A DNA stretch of 64,000 bases. Origin: Acinetobacter haemolyticus CIP 64.3 = MTCC 9819. GTDB lineage: Bacteria > Pseudomonadota > Gammaproteobacteria > Pseudomonadales > Moraxellaceae. The stretch covers positions 512,044-576,043 of the forward strand of contig NZ_KB849800.1 of NCBI RefSeq assembly GCF_000369065.1. The letters run 5' to 3'. Below, in pieces: positions 38,736-49,040 of this stretch. Both the position numbers and the translations under genes were made by a program. Below the pieces are notes generated by a model that was given only the letters and a program-made list of their open reading frames with translations, did no database searches and was not told the origin of the DNA. Position 1 is the stretch's first letter. Each line of letters begins with the position of its first letter.

Positions 38736-41369
38736 TTATTGCTCAAGCCAAGCAGGGAGTGCTGCAAAGACTTGATCGAACTTCTCGTTTAGTGGCGCGC
38801 CACCTTGTGCTAAGTCAGGTTTACCACCACCTTTACCACCGAGTTCTTGAGCTAAGTGTTTGATGATGTCACCTGCCTTTAGATTTGCAGTATATTGTTT
38901 AGCGACAGATGCGATTAAACTCACTTTATCGCCTTCAACGCCAGCTAAAATAATGACTGCATCTTCCAATTTTGATTTTACGCTGTCATGTAAATTGCGT
39001 AATGATTTGGCATCTAAACCTTTGACTGTGGTAATGAGTGTTTGACGTCCCGCAATTTCTTTCACTTGATCCAGTAATTCAGCCGCTTGGAAACTTGCCA
39101 ATTTCTGATTCAGTTGTTCGATTTGCTTTTGCAAACTAGAAGCTGTTTCAACAACCGCTTCAACTTTTTCAACCGTTTGATCTTTTTGAGCTTTCAACAA
39201 ACCGTTGATCGTTTGAATGTCAGTATCTGCTTTTTGAACGACTTCAAGTGCTTGAGTACCAGTAACTGCTTCAATACGGCGTACGCCAGCAGCAACACCA
39301 CCTTCAGAAGTGATTTTGAATAAACCAATATCACCAGTACGCTTCACGTGAATACCACCACATAGCTCAATAGAGAAGTTCTTGTCTTCAATCACTGAAC
39401 CCATAGATAACACACGTACTTCGTCACCGTACTTTTCACCGAACAACATCATTGCACCTTTGGCTTTGGCTGTTTCGATATCAAGTAGTTCAGTGGTAAC
39501 TGGTGTATTTGCAAGAACTTCAGCGTTAACCAAACGTTCGATTTGTTGCAGCTGATCAAATGTCACAGGTTGGTCATTTGCAAAGTCAAAACGTAAAATG
39601 TCGCTAGCAACGAGAGAACCTTTTTGCTGAACATGATCACCTAAAATTTGACGTAAAGCTGCATGTAATAGGTGTGTTGCAGAGTGATTACGTGCAGTTG
39701 CTGCACGAATGTCTGCTTTGACGGTTGCTTCAACACTTTGAGTCGCTTTTAGGCTACCCACGGTTACGATACCTTGGTGAACAAAAGCGCCACCAGATTT
39801 CTTGGTATCTTGTACTTCGAAGATACCTGTATCGTTTTTGAAGATACCTGTGTCACCGATTTGACCACCGCTTTCTGCGTAGAAAGGTGTTTGATTCAAC
39901 ACAATTAGGGCTTCATCACCTTCATTGATCTCGTCAACCTGAATACCATCTTTATAGATCGCAACAATTTGTCCTTGACCGTGAGTTGCGTCATAACCAT
40001 CAAATTGAGTTTCACCTTCAACTTTAACAATGCTGTTGTAGTCTACTGCGAATTTTCCTGCATCACGTGCACGTTGACGTTGAGCAGCCATTTCAACTTC
40101 AAAACCAGCTTCATCAATTGTTAGATCACGTTCACGTGCAATATCTGCGGTTAAATCTGTTGGGAAACCATAAGTATCATAAAGTTTAAATACCGTTTCA
40201 CCTGCAATCACATTACCTTTGAGTTGTGCGAGTTCACCCTCAAGTAATTTCAAACCTTGTTCAAGTGTTTTAGCAAACTGTTCTTCTTCACGGATTAACG
40301 TTGCTTCGATGACATCTTTGCGAGCAGCAAGTTCAGGATATGCTTCGCCCATAACCTCAATTAAAGGTTGCAACATTTTGTAGAAGAATGTACCAGTAGC
40401 CCCAAGCTTGTTACCATGGCGTACTGCACGACGAATAATACGACGTAATACATAACCACGACCTTCATTTGAAGGGTTTACGCCATCGGCAATTAAGAAG
40501 CAGCAAGAACGTGCATGATCAGCAACTACACGGAGTGATGGTTGACCTTCATCCTCGATACCGATGATGTTGGCTGCCGCTTTTAATAAGTGTTGGAATA
40601 GGTCAATTTCATAGTTTGAGTTGACATGTTGAAGTACAGCAGAAATACGTTCTAAGCCCATCCCTGTATCAACAGAAGGTGCTGGAAGAGGGTGCATCAC
40701 GCCATCCGCAGTACGGTTGAACTGCATGAAAACGTTATTCCAGATTTCAATGAAACGATCGCCATCTTCTTCTGGCGTACCCGGTAAACCACCCCAAATG
40801 TGGTCGCCATGATCGTAGAAAATTTCTGAGCAAGGACCACAAGGACCTGTATCACCCATTGCCCAGAAGTTATCCGAAGCATATTGACCACCTTTATTGT
40901 CGCCAATACGGATGATACGTTCAGCATCTACACCGATTTCTTTATTCCAGATATCAAATGCTTCGTCATCAGTATGATAAACCGTGACATATAAACGATC
41001 TTTCGGTAAGCCTAACCACTGTTCGCTAGTTAAAAATTCCCAAGCAAATTTCAAGGCATTTTGTTTGAAATAATCACCAAAAGAGAAGTTGCCCAACATT
41101 TCAAAGAAAGTGTGATGGCGTGCTGTATAACCTACGTTGTCGAGGTCGTTGTGCTTACCGCCAGCACGGACACATTTTTGTGATGAAACAGCACGGACAT
41201 AGTCGCGCTTTTCTAAACCTAAGAAACAATCTTTAAACTGGTTCATACCAGCATTGGTAAACAGCAAAGTTGGGTCGTTGGCGGGAACGAGTGAGCTCGA
41301 AGCGACACGTGTATGCCCTTGCGATTCAAAGTAACGCAAAAATGCTTCACGAATTTCAGCTGATGTCAT
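38736..41369 (-). CDS. alaS: Alanyl-tRNA synthetase
   Basis: Class II synthetase of 877 residues. The N-terminal catalytic domain begins [18 protein letters not shown]. The editing domain has HxxxH in [13 protein letters not shown] near residue 563 and the zinc/tRNA motif [13 protein letters not shown] near 663. The C-terminal C-Ala domain ends with [11 protein letters not shown] near 850. I chose the ATG that matches the family start. In-frame GTG 41384 and TTG 41390 have a GGAG upstream, so the true start could be up to seven codons earlier. Confidence 0.95.
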   Translation of the reverse strand: MTSAEIREAFLRYFESQGHTRVASSSLVPANDPTLLFTNAGMNQFKDCFLGLEKRDYVRAVSSQKCVRAGGKHNDLDNVGYTARHHTFFEMLGNFSFGDYFKQNALKFAWEFLTSEQWLGLPKDRLYVTVYHTDDEAFDIWNKEIGVDAERIIRIGDNKGGQYASDNFWAMGDTGPCGPCSEIFYDHGDHIWGGLPGTPEEDGDRFIEIWNNVFMQFNRTADGVMHPLPAPSVDTGMGLERISAVLQHVNSNYEIDLFQHLLKAAANIIGIEDEGQPSLRVVADHARSCCFLIADGVNPSNEGRGYVLRRIIRRAVRHGNKLGATGTFFYKMLQPLIEVMGEAYPELAARKDVIEATLIREEEQFAKTLEQGLKLLEGELAQLKGNVIAGETVFKLYDTYGFPTDLTADIARERDLTIDEAGFEVEMAAQRQRARDAGKFAVDYNSIVKVEGETQFDGYDATHGQGQIVAIYKDGIQVDEINEGDEALIVLNQTPFYAESGGQIGDTGIFKNDTGIFEVQDTKKSGGAFVHQGIVTVGSLKATQSVEATVKADIRAATARNHSATHLLHAALRQILGDHVQQKGSLVASDILRFDFANDQPVTFDQLQQIERLVNAEVLANTPVTTELLDIETAKAKGAMMLFGEKYGDEVRVLSMGSVIEDKNFSIELCGGIHVKRTGDIGLFKITSEGGVAAGVRRIEAVTGTQALEVVQKADTDIQTINGLLKAQKDQTVEKVEAVVETASSLQKQIEQLNQKLASFQAAELLDQVKEIAGRQTLITTVKGLDAKSLRNLHDSVKSKLEDAVIILAGVEGDKVSLIASVAKQYTANLKAGDIIKHLAQELGGKGGGKPDLAQGGAPLNEKFDQVFAALPAWLEQ

Positions 41370-41639
41370 AAAACGAGTACTCACAACCAAGACACTCCAT
41401 AATTTTGAATTTGGCTATATGCAATTAAGGTGATTGTTAAAGGTTCTACAATCGAGCCTATCGCATGGCATGGATTTTAAAAGTGCTAAATTATAACGGA
41501 AAATACCTATCCGACCAACGATTTTACAAGCAATATCATATAAAACTGTGTTTAAGCTAAAAATCTATATTCAACAGCGCGCTTCATGTTTTACCATATA
41601 GCATATAAATGATGATGTTTTGATGAACAAGGGCTCTGC

Positions 41640-42665
41640 ATGCAACGTATCGCTATCAATGGATTTGGTCGAATTGGCCGGAATGTATTACGTGCATGGT
41701 TTGAAAATCCTAAACAGTTCCAATTTGAGATTGTTGCAATTAATGACGTAGCTGACGTACAAACATTGGTACATCTATTTAAATACGACACAACACATGG
41801 GCGCTTTGCTGGACAAGTTGAAATTCAGATTGAAAACCAACATATTTTTTTAAATATTCAGTCCCATCAGCGTCAGCTTAAACTGCAGGTATTTAAACAA
41901 GAGCAGCCTGAGTTGCTTCCTTGGAAAGATTTAGAGATCGATGTGGTGCTGGAGTGTACGGGGTTATTCCGTTCGCGAGCGGATGCAACTCGTCATATTG
42001 AGGCAGGGGCGAAACGCGTTATTATTGGTGCGGCACCATTTGATAGTGTGGATGCTGCAATTGTTTATGGTGTAAACCATGCCGATGTAAAAGCAACTGA
42101 TCAAATCATCTCTGGCGTTTCATGTACCACGCAAGCTTTAGTCCCTTTAGTAAAGATTATTGATGATGCTTTTGGTATTGATACTGCTTTAATGACAGAA
42201 ATTCATGCAGTGACTGCTGATCAATCTGTTTTGGATCATGCGCATCGTGATTTACGCCGAGCACGGGCTTCAGGTCAGAATATTATTCCAACGACGTCAA
42301 GTGCTTTAGGCGCATTGAAACGTGTTATGCCGAAAATGGAAAATCGAATAGATGGTTATTCCATCCGAGTGCCAACGATTAATGTTGCAGCAATTGATTT
42401 AACCTTTGTATCGCATTCACCAATTACGGTGCATAAAGTAAATGAAATATTAGTCAAGGCTGCACAGTCTGATTATGCACAGATTATGCAAGTGACCGAT
42501 GAAGATCTGGTCTCTAGCGATTTTAATCATTCGCCATATTCCTTAATTGTGGATTTGACTCAGACCATGGTTGTCGGTCATCAAGCCAAAGTTTTTGCGT
42601 GGTATGATAATGAATGGGGATACGCAAATCGTTTACTCGATTTGTGTGAGTCGTTTGACTCATAA
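41640..42665 (+). CDS. Glyceraldehyde-3-phosphate/erythrose-4-phosphate dehydrogenase family protein (Epd-like)
   Basis: NAD-dependent aldehyde dehydrogenase of the GAPDH fold, 341 residues. INGFGRIGRNV near residue 6 binds NAD. The catalytic Cys is in SCTTQAL (Cys162), where nearly all family members have SCTTN. The stretch DQSVLDHAHRDLRRARA near 210 resembles erythrose-4-phosphate dehydrogenase (Epd) more than glycolytic GAPDH, and DNEWGY near 323 is intact. It could make erythronate-4-phosphate for pyridoxal phosphate synthesis or act as a gluconeogenic GAPDH. It is divergent from alaS. Confidence 0.85.
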   Translation: MQRIAINGFGRIGRNVLRAWFENPKQFQFEIVAINDVADVQTLVHLFKYDTTHGRFAGQVEIQIENQHIFLNIQSHQRQLKLQVFKQEQPELLPWKDLEIDVVLECTGLFRSRADATRHIEAGAKRVIIGAAPFDSVDAAIVYGVNHADVKATDQIISGVSCTTQALVPLVKIIDDAFGIDTALMTEIHAVTADQSVLDHAHRDLRRARASGQNIIPTTSSALGALKRVMPKMENRIDGYSIRVPTINVAAIDLTFVSHSPITVHKVNEILVKAAQSDYAQIMQVTDEDLVSSDFNHSPYSLIVDLTQTMVVGHQAKVFAWYDNEWGYANRLLDLCESFDS

Positions 42666-42698
42666 ATTTTATAACTAAAAAATAATTTGGAGATTTAA

Positions 42699-43013
42699 AT
42701 GACATTCATGTTGATGTGGGGATTTATTGCTATTTTATTATTGGCGGTTGTATTTTTATTTTGGTTTCAATTTAAAACGAAGTCAGAAGCAACGTATGAT
42801 GCTCAGGTATTACAAGTTGAAGAAAAAGTTTTGCATTTGGAATTACATTTAAAAAAAGGCTTAGAAATTATGCAAGATATGGCCAAAAAAATGCATGTGC
42901 AACAAGAAGTTTTAGATAAAACCATTGCGAATGTTGCTGCTTTGGAAAAACAGAATGCTGAGTTAGTTAGTGTTTTAGAAATGATGATTAAAACAGGGAA
43001 TAAGAATTCTTGA
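42699..43013 (+). CDS. Single-pass membrane coiled-coil protein, 104 residues
   Basis: An N-terminal hydrophobic helix (residues 4-26) is followed by a long amphipathic helix (about 38-100) with coiled-coil heptads rich in Glu, Lys and Leu. GGAG 8 nt before the ATG supports the start. It lies 33 bp after the dehydrogenase and may share its transcript. No named family was recognised. Confidence 0.7.
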   Translation: MTFMLMWGFIAILLLAVVFLFWFQFKTKSEATYDAQVLQVEEKVLHLELHLKKGLEIMQDMAKKMHVQQEVLDKTIANVAALEKQNAELVSVLEMMIKTGNKNS

Positions 43014-43093
43014 TATTAATTTACTTATTAATCGAATAATTTGAATATAAAAGAGATTAAGTTATCACCAAAATGTTAGAAAAGAGCATAGTG

Positions 43094-43462
43094 ATGAATT
43101 GGACATCTATCGAAGAAGCCGAAATGCTAGAGACTATTAATGAATCTTATTGTCGAATGACTCTAGAGCAGCGAAGGCTTTGGGAAGCAATAAAACTATA
43201 TCCCCAAAAGTGGAGTCAAGAACCGTATGGTGATATTGGTCATGGTTTTTGGGTGGTCGCTATTATTGGTAATACAGTTATCTGGTTTAATGATGTTGAA
43301 GATGGTTTTAATCGTTCATCTTTTACTGAGTTTGGGAAAATAAATGAGTATTACTGCAATCAAGATGACCTTGAGTGTCAAATACAAAATGTATTAAACC
43401 AAATTCGAGATGGGTATGATGCTGCGGGCTATCTTGGTGGACCTAAATCTTTGATTAGCTAA
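43094..43462 (+). CDS. Hypothetical soluble protein, about 122 residues
   Basis: I do not recognise it. The predicted cytoplasmic protein is aromatic and acidic (GDIGHGFWVVAIIGN near residue 42, WFNDVEDGF near 60) and has no signal peptide. I placed the start at ATG 43094, which has AAGAG 9 nt upstream; ATG 43073 in frame is possible. The composition recalls small immunity-like proteins, but nothing nearby encodes a toxin, so no function is proposed. Confidence 0.6.
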   Translation: MNWTSIEEAEMLETINESYCRMTLEQRRLWEAIKLYPQKWSQEPYGDIGHGFWVVAIIGNTVIWFNDVEDGFNRSSFTEFGKINEYYCNQDDLECQIQNVLNQIRDGYDAAGYLGGPKSLIS

Positions 43463-43736
43463 GTTTATGAGCTGTTTTTTCCAAAATAATCATTGAACGT
43501 ATTTAAATATAAGTCTTATTTATTTTCTTTGGCTCGTCTTTTTGTGAATTGGTCGCACAGCTATTGGGCAGTTCTTTGGACAGCGAACTTGGGTTTTTGA
43601 ACCTAATCAATAATGGTAATTTATTGAAAGTAATGATTAATTAAATAAAAACTGTTTGTTTTTTATTGGGTGGAATAAGCAGTTTTTATGCAAATTCTCA
43701 GGTGCATCATGTAAATCTTCATGCTACACTACGCTG
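43463..43736. other. Intergenic region before hisZ
   Basis: Non-coding in all frames as far as I can judge. AT-rich with no clear repeat or tRNA. It ends in the hairpin at 43737-43760. Confidence 0.45.
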
Positions 43737-43760
43737 AATCGGGCATTCACCCGATTTTTT
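43737..43760 (+). terminator. Terminator-like hairpin upstream of hisZ
   Basis: AATCGGG and CCCGATT enclose a 6-nt loop and are followed by T. It lies about 58 bp before the hisZ ATG in the same direction, so it could be a leader attenuator or the end of an upstream transcript. Confidence 0.7.
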
Positions 43761-43817
43761 TATGTGGTTGCTTTTTATGTGGATGCCTCCACGTTGAACA
43801 GATTTTAGGTTTGGAAC

Positions 43818-44984
43818 ATGACCATTTCACAGACATGGTTGCTCCCTGACGGGGTAGCAGATGTATTGCCCGAACAAGCGCAAGTCGTTGAAACATTGCG
43901 CCGAGAAGCTTTAGATTTCCTCGCCGTTCGAGGTTATCAGTTGGTTTATACGCCATTTATTGAATACATCGAATCGTTGTCTTCACTTTCAGAATCCAAT
44001 CAAGATTTAGATTTAGTTACTTTCAAAGTGATTGATCAACTATCTGGTCGTTTGCTTGGTGTTCGTGCGGATATGACACCACAAGTTGCACGTATTGATG
44101 CTCATGTTCGACCAATTGAAGGTGTAGCTCGTTATTGTTATGCGGGCACAGTATTACATACTAAACCTCAGAACTTTAATTCAACTCGTGCGCCCTTACA
44201 GTTGGGTGCTGAGTTATATGGTCATGACAGCATTGAAGCTGATGTTGAAATGATTGATGTGATGTTGGCCCTACTTAAACATACGGGTCGTTTAGAGGGT
44301 GTTCATCTAGATTTGGGACACGTTGGTTTATTCCGTAGTTTAGTAAAACGTGCTGGATTAAATAAAAATACTGAAAGTGAACTCTCTGATTTATATCAGC
44401 GTAAAGCATTACCTGAGCTTGAAGAATTTACTAAAGATTTAGCTATGGGCGCTGATTTTTATGCATTAGGTCGTTATGCAAGTGATCTAGATGCGTTAGA
44501 AAGTCACTTAAGCCAAGATATTCTAAAGGATGAAGATTTTAAAAATGCTTTTGATGCATTGAAATCAACATTCGCACAAATTCAATCACGCTGGCCGAAT
44601 TTAAACATTGGCATTGATGTCATCGAATTACGTAGCTACCACTATCATACTGGTCTGATGTATGCCATTTATGCACCAAACCGTGCGGCACCACTTGCAC
44701 AAGGTGGTCGATATGATGGTATCGGTGAACATTTTGGACGCGCGCGTCCAGCGACAGGATTTAGTTGTGATTTATATGCTTTAGGTGCAACACAGTTTGT
44801 AGATATTGAGACTGTTGTTGCTCCAAAAGGTAATGATCAAGATTTATTGAATGCAATTGTAGCTGCTCGTAGTCAAGGTTTACGTGTGGTGCAATTGTTA
44901 GGTAATGATGATTTAAGCTCTGTCCCATATGCGACCCATCAAATGGTGTCTCAAAATGGACAGTGGGTTATTGAAAAAATTTAA
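43818..44984 (+). CDS. hisZ: ATP phosphoribosyltransferase regulatory subunit HisZ
   Basis: Histidyl-tRNA-synthetase-like paralogue without aminoacylation function that pairs with a short HisG and is needed for histidine feedback control. It has 388 residues. It starts TWLLPDGVADVLPEQA, has LVTFKVIDQLSGRLLGVRAD near residue 70 and LAQGGRYDGIGEHFGR near 294. The anticodon-binding domain of true HisRS is lacking. Its presence shows the organism uses the short form of HisG, encoded outside this window. purA follows by 60 bp, as is usual in Acinetobacter and Pseudomonas. Confidence 0.95.
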   Translation: MTISQTWLLPDGVADVLPEQAQVVETLRREALDFLAVRGYQLVYTPFIEYIESLSSLSESNQDLDLVTFKVIDQLSGRLLGVRADMTPQVARIDAHVRPIEGVARYCYAGTVLHTKPQNFNSTRAPLQLGAELYGHDSIEADVEMIDVMLALLKHTGRLEGVHLDLGHVGLFRSLVKRAGLNKNTESELSDLYQRKALPELEEFTKDLAMGADFYALGRYASDLDALESHLSQDILKDEDFKNAFDALKSTFAQIQSRWPNLNIGIDVIELRSYHYHTGLMYAIYAPNRAAPLAQGGRYDGIGEHFGRARPATGFSCDLYALGATQFVDIETVVAPKGNDQDLLNAIVAARSQGLRVVQLLGNDDLSSVPYATHQMVSQNGQWVIEKI

Positions 44985-45029
44985 TCGCTAAGTTGTTTGA
45001 AAACTTAGTTTCCAATTTTAACAGCATGA

Positions 45030-46364
<1,335 letters not shown>

Positions 46365-46380
46365 GCTGATGTGATGATTG

Positions 46381-46405
46381 AAAAGCTCCCATATGGGGGC
46401 TTTTT
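46381..46405 (+). terminator. Terminator of purA
   Basis: AAAAGCTCCC, ATAT and GGGGGCTTTTT form the stem, with a T run. Confidence 0.88.
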
Positions 46406-46532
46406 ATTTTTATAGATTTATATATTTAAAATCTCTAGCTGATAATTAGATTTTTATTGCGATCTTTGTTATTTCACAGACTGAAAAATTCTCGTTATAT
46501 TTGTTTTACGTTCAAACAAAGAGGGTTTAATC

Positions 46533-46586
46533 ATGACGAAAAAAACGATTCGCTACAATGGATATGAGCTAGCATGCCGATGTTAA
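46533..46586 (+). CDS. Possible 17-residue mini-ORF or gene remnant
   Basis: An ATG with GAGGG 7 nt upstream begins TKKTIRYNGYEL and stops after ACRC. The good Shine-Dalgarno is unusual for such a short frame. It may be a leader peptide or the surviving 5' end of a decayed gene. It is too short to assign. Confidence 0.25.
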   Translation: MTKKTIRYNGYELACRC

Positions 46587-46613
46587 TTCATGTTTCAGTA
46601 ATGGAAATGGCAC

Positions 46614-46650
46614 AAACCAATTCTGATCACGTGGGGGAAAGAATTGGTTT
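46614..46650. repeat. Perfect 11-bp inverted repeat
   Basis: AAACCAATTCT (46614-46624) and AGAATTGGTTT (46640-46650) surround a 15-nt loop containing GATCACGTGGGGG. It lacks a proper T run, so it is either a weak terminator or a structured RNA element. Confidence 0.5.
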
Positions 46651-46712
46651 GATTATTTTAAATAAAATAAAAACAACCTATTAAAATTTGATCGAAAATT
46701 TATAATAAATCT

Positions 46713-46740
46713 AAGAGAGCCAGATGGTTCTCTTTTTTAT
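46713..46740 (+). terminator. Terminator in the plus direction before the 46741 gene
   Basis: AAGAGAGCC and GGTTCTCTT enclose AGAT and are followed by six T on the plus strand. It also sits just after the stop of the minus-strand lipoprotein gene, where it would be a weaker terminator. Confidence 0.7.
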
Positions 46741-47718
46741 TTATAAACCAGTTGATCCGTTAAGGTAACCTATACCAAGTAGAGTGTGAACTATTTTAGT
46801 ATTCCTAAAAGTGACTTGATAGTTCACAGGGTTATAAGTAGTGCCTTCGCAAGATAAAGTTGCTATACCGCAAGCAGCATAATAGTAAATAGGGGTGTTA
46901 GGAAAGTTAATATAAACACTATTTACTTTATTATTGAGAATGTAAATTGATGTTGATCCTATCACAAGGTTTTCCAGAGGGCCTTTATTATAACTTGTAT
47001 AAATAGAAACATTATTGTGATTAGTGAAAATAAGCTGTTCATATTGAGTTGGTAAAGAAGAGGAGGTTGACTCTGATACACTTGATGGCGTAAGTGTCCA
47101 ATGGAGCTCATGAGGTTGACTCGTTGGTAATTGAACTTTACTAGGTGCTTCAGCTAGAAACCCTTCAACAGAGCCTGCAAGCGTAATGGTATTGATCTGA
47201 CCATCTGCCCAAGATGATTTAGTTAACAATTGATTATTAAAATCAAGCTTAGCTTGGCCTGTTTTCATATTGATTGAATTTATAATGTTAGCGCACGGAT
47301 TGTTATTTTGTGAGCATTGAAATTCTTTTTTTAAAGATATGCTCTGACCACTTTTTTCAAATTCCTTTAATTTGACTGAGTTTGGCGTGGCATTAATTAA
47401 CGTATCATAATCCGCTTCTAAGCGATAAAACGTATTTGCATCCATGTCAAAATCAAACTCTAATCGATAGCTTGTTTTGAATTGATCATTTTCTTTGTTA
47501 AAGATTTGAGTATAGCGATAGACAGGAGTATCTACATTTGTTGATTGAGCAGAAGGTAGAGATGTATTTAAGAACTTTAAATCAGTTTTAACTTCACTCA
47601 TTACTTTAGATGAGGTGTAACTACTATCCGAACTTGTAGAGCTGCCACCACAGGCAGATAACAATGAAATCGTAGTGAGGAGACCCAGAAAAGTTATACA
47701 TTTATTGGGGTTATGCAT
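46741..47718 (-). CDS. Hypothetical lipoprotein, 325 residues
   Basis: The signal peptide ends in the lipobox LLSACG with the lipidated Cys near residue 23, then a Ser/Thr-rich linker (GGSSTSSDSSYTSS). The rest is beta-rich with a few Cys (CSQNNNPCAN near 134, CGIATLSCEG near 282) that could form two disulfides. It is probably anchored to the outer membrane facing the periplasm or surface. No family was recognised. It is AT-rich and stands alone between purA and the WYL regulator. Confidence 0.75.
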   Translation of the reverse strand: MHNPNKCITFLGLLTTISLLSACGGSSTSSDSSYTSSKVMSEVKTDLKFLNTSLPSAQSTNVDTPVYRYTQIFNKENDQFKTSYRLEFDFDMDANTFYRLEADYDTLINATPNSVKLKEFEKSGQSISLKKEFQCSQNNNPCANIINSINMKTGQAKLDFNNQLLTKSSWADGQINTITLAGSVEGFLAEAPSKVQLPTSQPHELHWTLTPSSVSESTSSSLPTQYEQLIFTNHNNVSIYTSYNKGPLENLVIGSTSIYILNNKVNSVYINFPNTPIYYYAACGIATLSCEGTTYNPVNYQVTFRNTKIVHTLLGIGYLNGSTGL

Positions 47719-47822
47719 TTGAATTCTTCCAATTGAAATATTTTAATAAATTATCTGTGTTTGATTATTGATAATTTTCCCAACAGTATTATATAGAATG
47801 TTATGTCTAGATGAGCAACTAT

Positions 47823-48830
47823 TTATGATTCTTCATTAATTTCCTTCACCGCATTATATACAGCAGCAGGTTCGATATTGAGCAGTTTCTTGCCAAAACT
47901 TCTGAGCCACCATACCAATTGTGAGGTGAAGGGAACTGTCGCAGATACCTCAACAATATTCTCTTCGATAGAGATAATCGTCTGGTCTTTACTTAATTGA
48001 CTTTCATAGAAGCTTTGGGCCGTATTTTCAGTCATGGTAAGCTTCAACAAAATTTGTTCTGTTGGCTTACTATAATCAACTCTAAAACCAAGTGCACCAG
48101 AGTCAATATAACCATCGATATCGAAATTAACGGGGTGTAAAGCACGATTATCAAGTACCGTGGCTGCTTTAAAACGGTGCAAGGCAAAGGTTTGTACTTC
48201 AGTTTTGTCATTTCGAGTACAAATTAAATAAATTACAGCACCTTTTTGAACCAAAGCAAGCGGATTGAGGATATAGGTTTTATCTTCACCTTGATTGGTT
48301 CTAGCACGATAAACACATTCAATTTGTTTGTCTTGTAATAAGCCTTCATAAATGGCTTGTTGAGCTTGTTTATCGACAACAGGAGGGATGAGAGGTTGGT
48401 TAGCAGGTACAATCCGAACACGGTTAATCCACTGTCTTACATTATTCTGAGTTGAAAGACTTCGTTTAGCGAGGTCAAACCAAGGTGTCATTTCTTCTAG
48501 CAAGCTTGGTGGAAGTAAATGTCTTAGGTGTTCTTCAACCATCATAAAAGTGACTGCTTGGGAGCTAGTCATATGAGGCAAACTTTGAATCGGTGCATCT
48601 GAGCGCCAACGCCAGCCTTGGGGTACGGTTTTATTACTTTCAATCGGAAAGCGTTGCGCGATTTGATTTAAATCACGTTGAATGGTACGTAGACTGATCT
48701 CAATACCTTCACGTTCTAATATTTCTTGTAATTCACGTGTACCCATCCATTTTCCAGTTGATAGGCGTGATAGGATTTGCCATTGGCGATATAAGCTGTT
48801 CGATGTTTCTTTTTCTTGTGTGGAAGACAT
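47823..48830 (-). CDS. WYL-domain transcriptional regulator
   Basis: It has 335 residues. The N-terminal winged helix-turn-helix of the DeoR/HTH_11 kind is at about 15-75 (LSTGKWMGTRELQEIL and ISLRTIQRDLNQIA). The central region is followed by the WYL ligand-binding domain (about 160-240; YILNPLALVQKGAVIYLIC) and the C-terminal WCX extension. WYL proteins respond to nucleic-acid or nucleotide ligands and often control stress or defence genes. It is transcribed divergently from the ATP-grasp gene with a 210-bp shared promoter region, so it is the best candidate regulator of that cluster. Confidence 0.9.
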   Translation of the reverse strand: MSSTQEKETSNSLYRQWQILSRLSTGKWMGTRELQEILEREGIEISLRTIQRDLNQIAQRFPIESNKTVPQGWRWRSDAPIQSLPHMTSSQAVTFMMVEEHLRHLLPPSLLEEMTPWFDLAKRSLSTQNNVRQWINRVRIVPANQPLIPPVVDKQAQQAIYEGLLQDKQIECVYRARTNQGEDKTYILNPLALVQKGAVIYLICTRNDKTEVQTFALHRFKAATVLDNRALHPVNFDIDGYIDSGALGFRVDYSKPTEQILLKLTMTENTAQSFYESQLSKDQTIISIEENIVEVSATVPFTSQLVWWLRSFGKKLLNIEPAAVYNAVKEINEES

Positions 48831-49040
48831 AAGCGTAATACGTAATTAAGTGGTCTAAAGCAGACACAATAAAAAATCTATCTCTATTTATCAAGTCCAT
48901 CACATTTAGATTACGCTTTTACGACTGAAAAGCATTGGGATTTGCTCGAATATCTTAAGTCTGATTAAAAAATAAACGAGTTATTAGTGGCACTGAAATT
49001 GCTTATTTGATTTATGTATAAATGATGAGACGAGGTTTCT

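Larger units (their letters stand above)
46406..46712. other. Intergenic region downstream of purA
   Basis: It holds a possible 17-codon mini-ORF at 46533 and an 11-bp inverted repeat at 46614-46650, described separately. The rest is AT-rich. No larger gene was seen. Confidence 0.5.

Noticed and set aside
43094-43462. Immunity protein of a toxin system
   Set aside because: The composition is suggestive, but no toxin, secretion gene or polymorphic-toxin remnant lies nearby.
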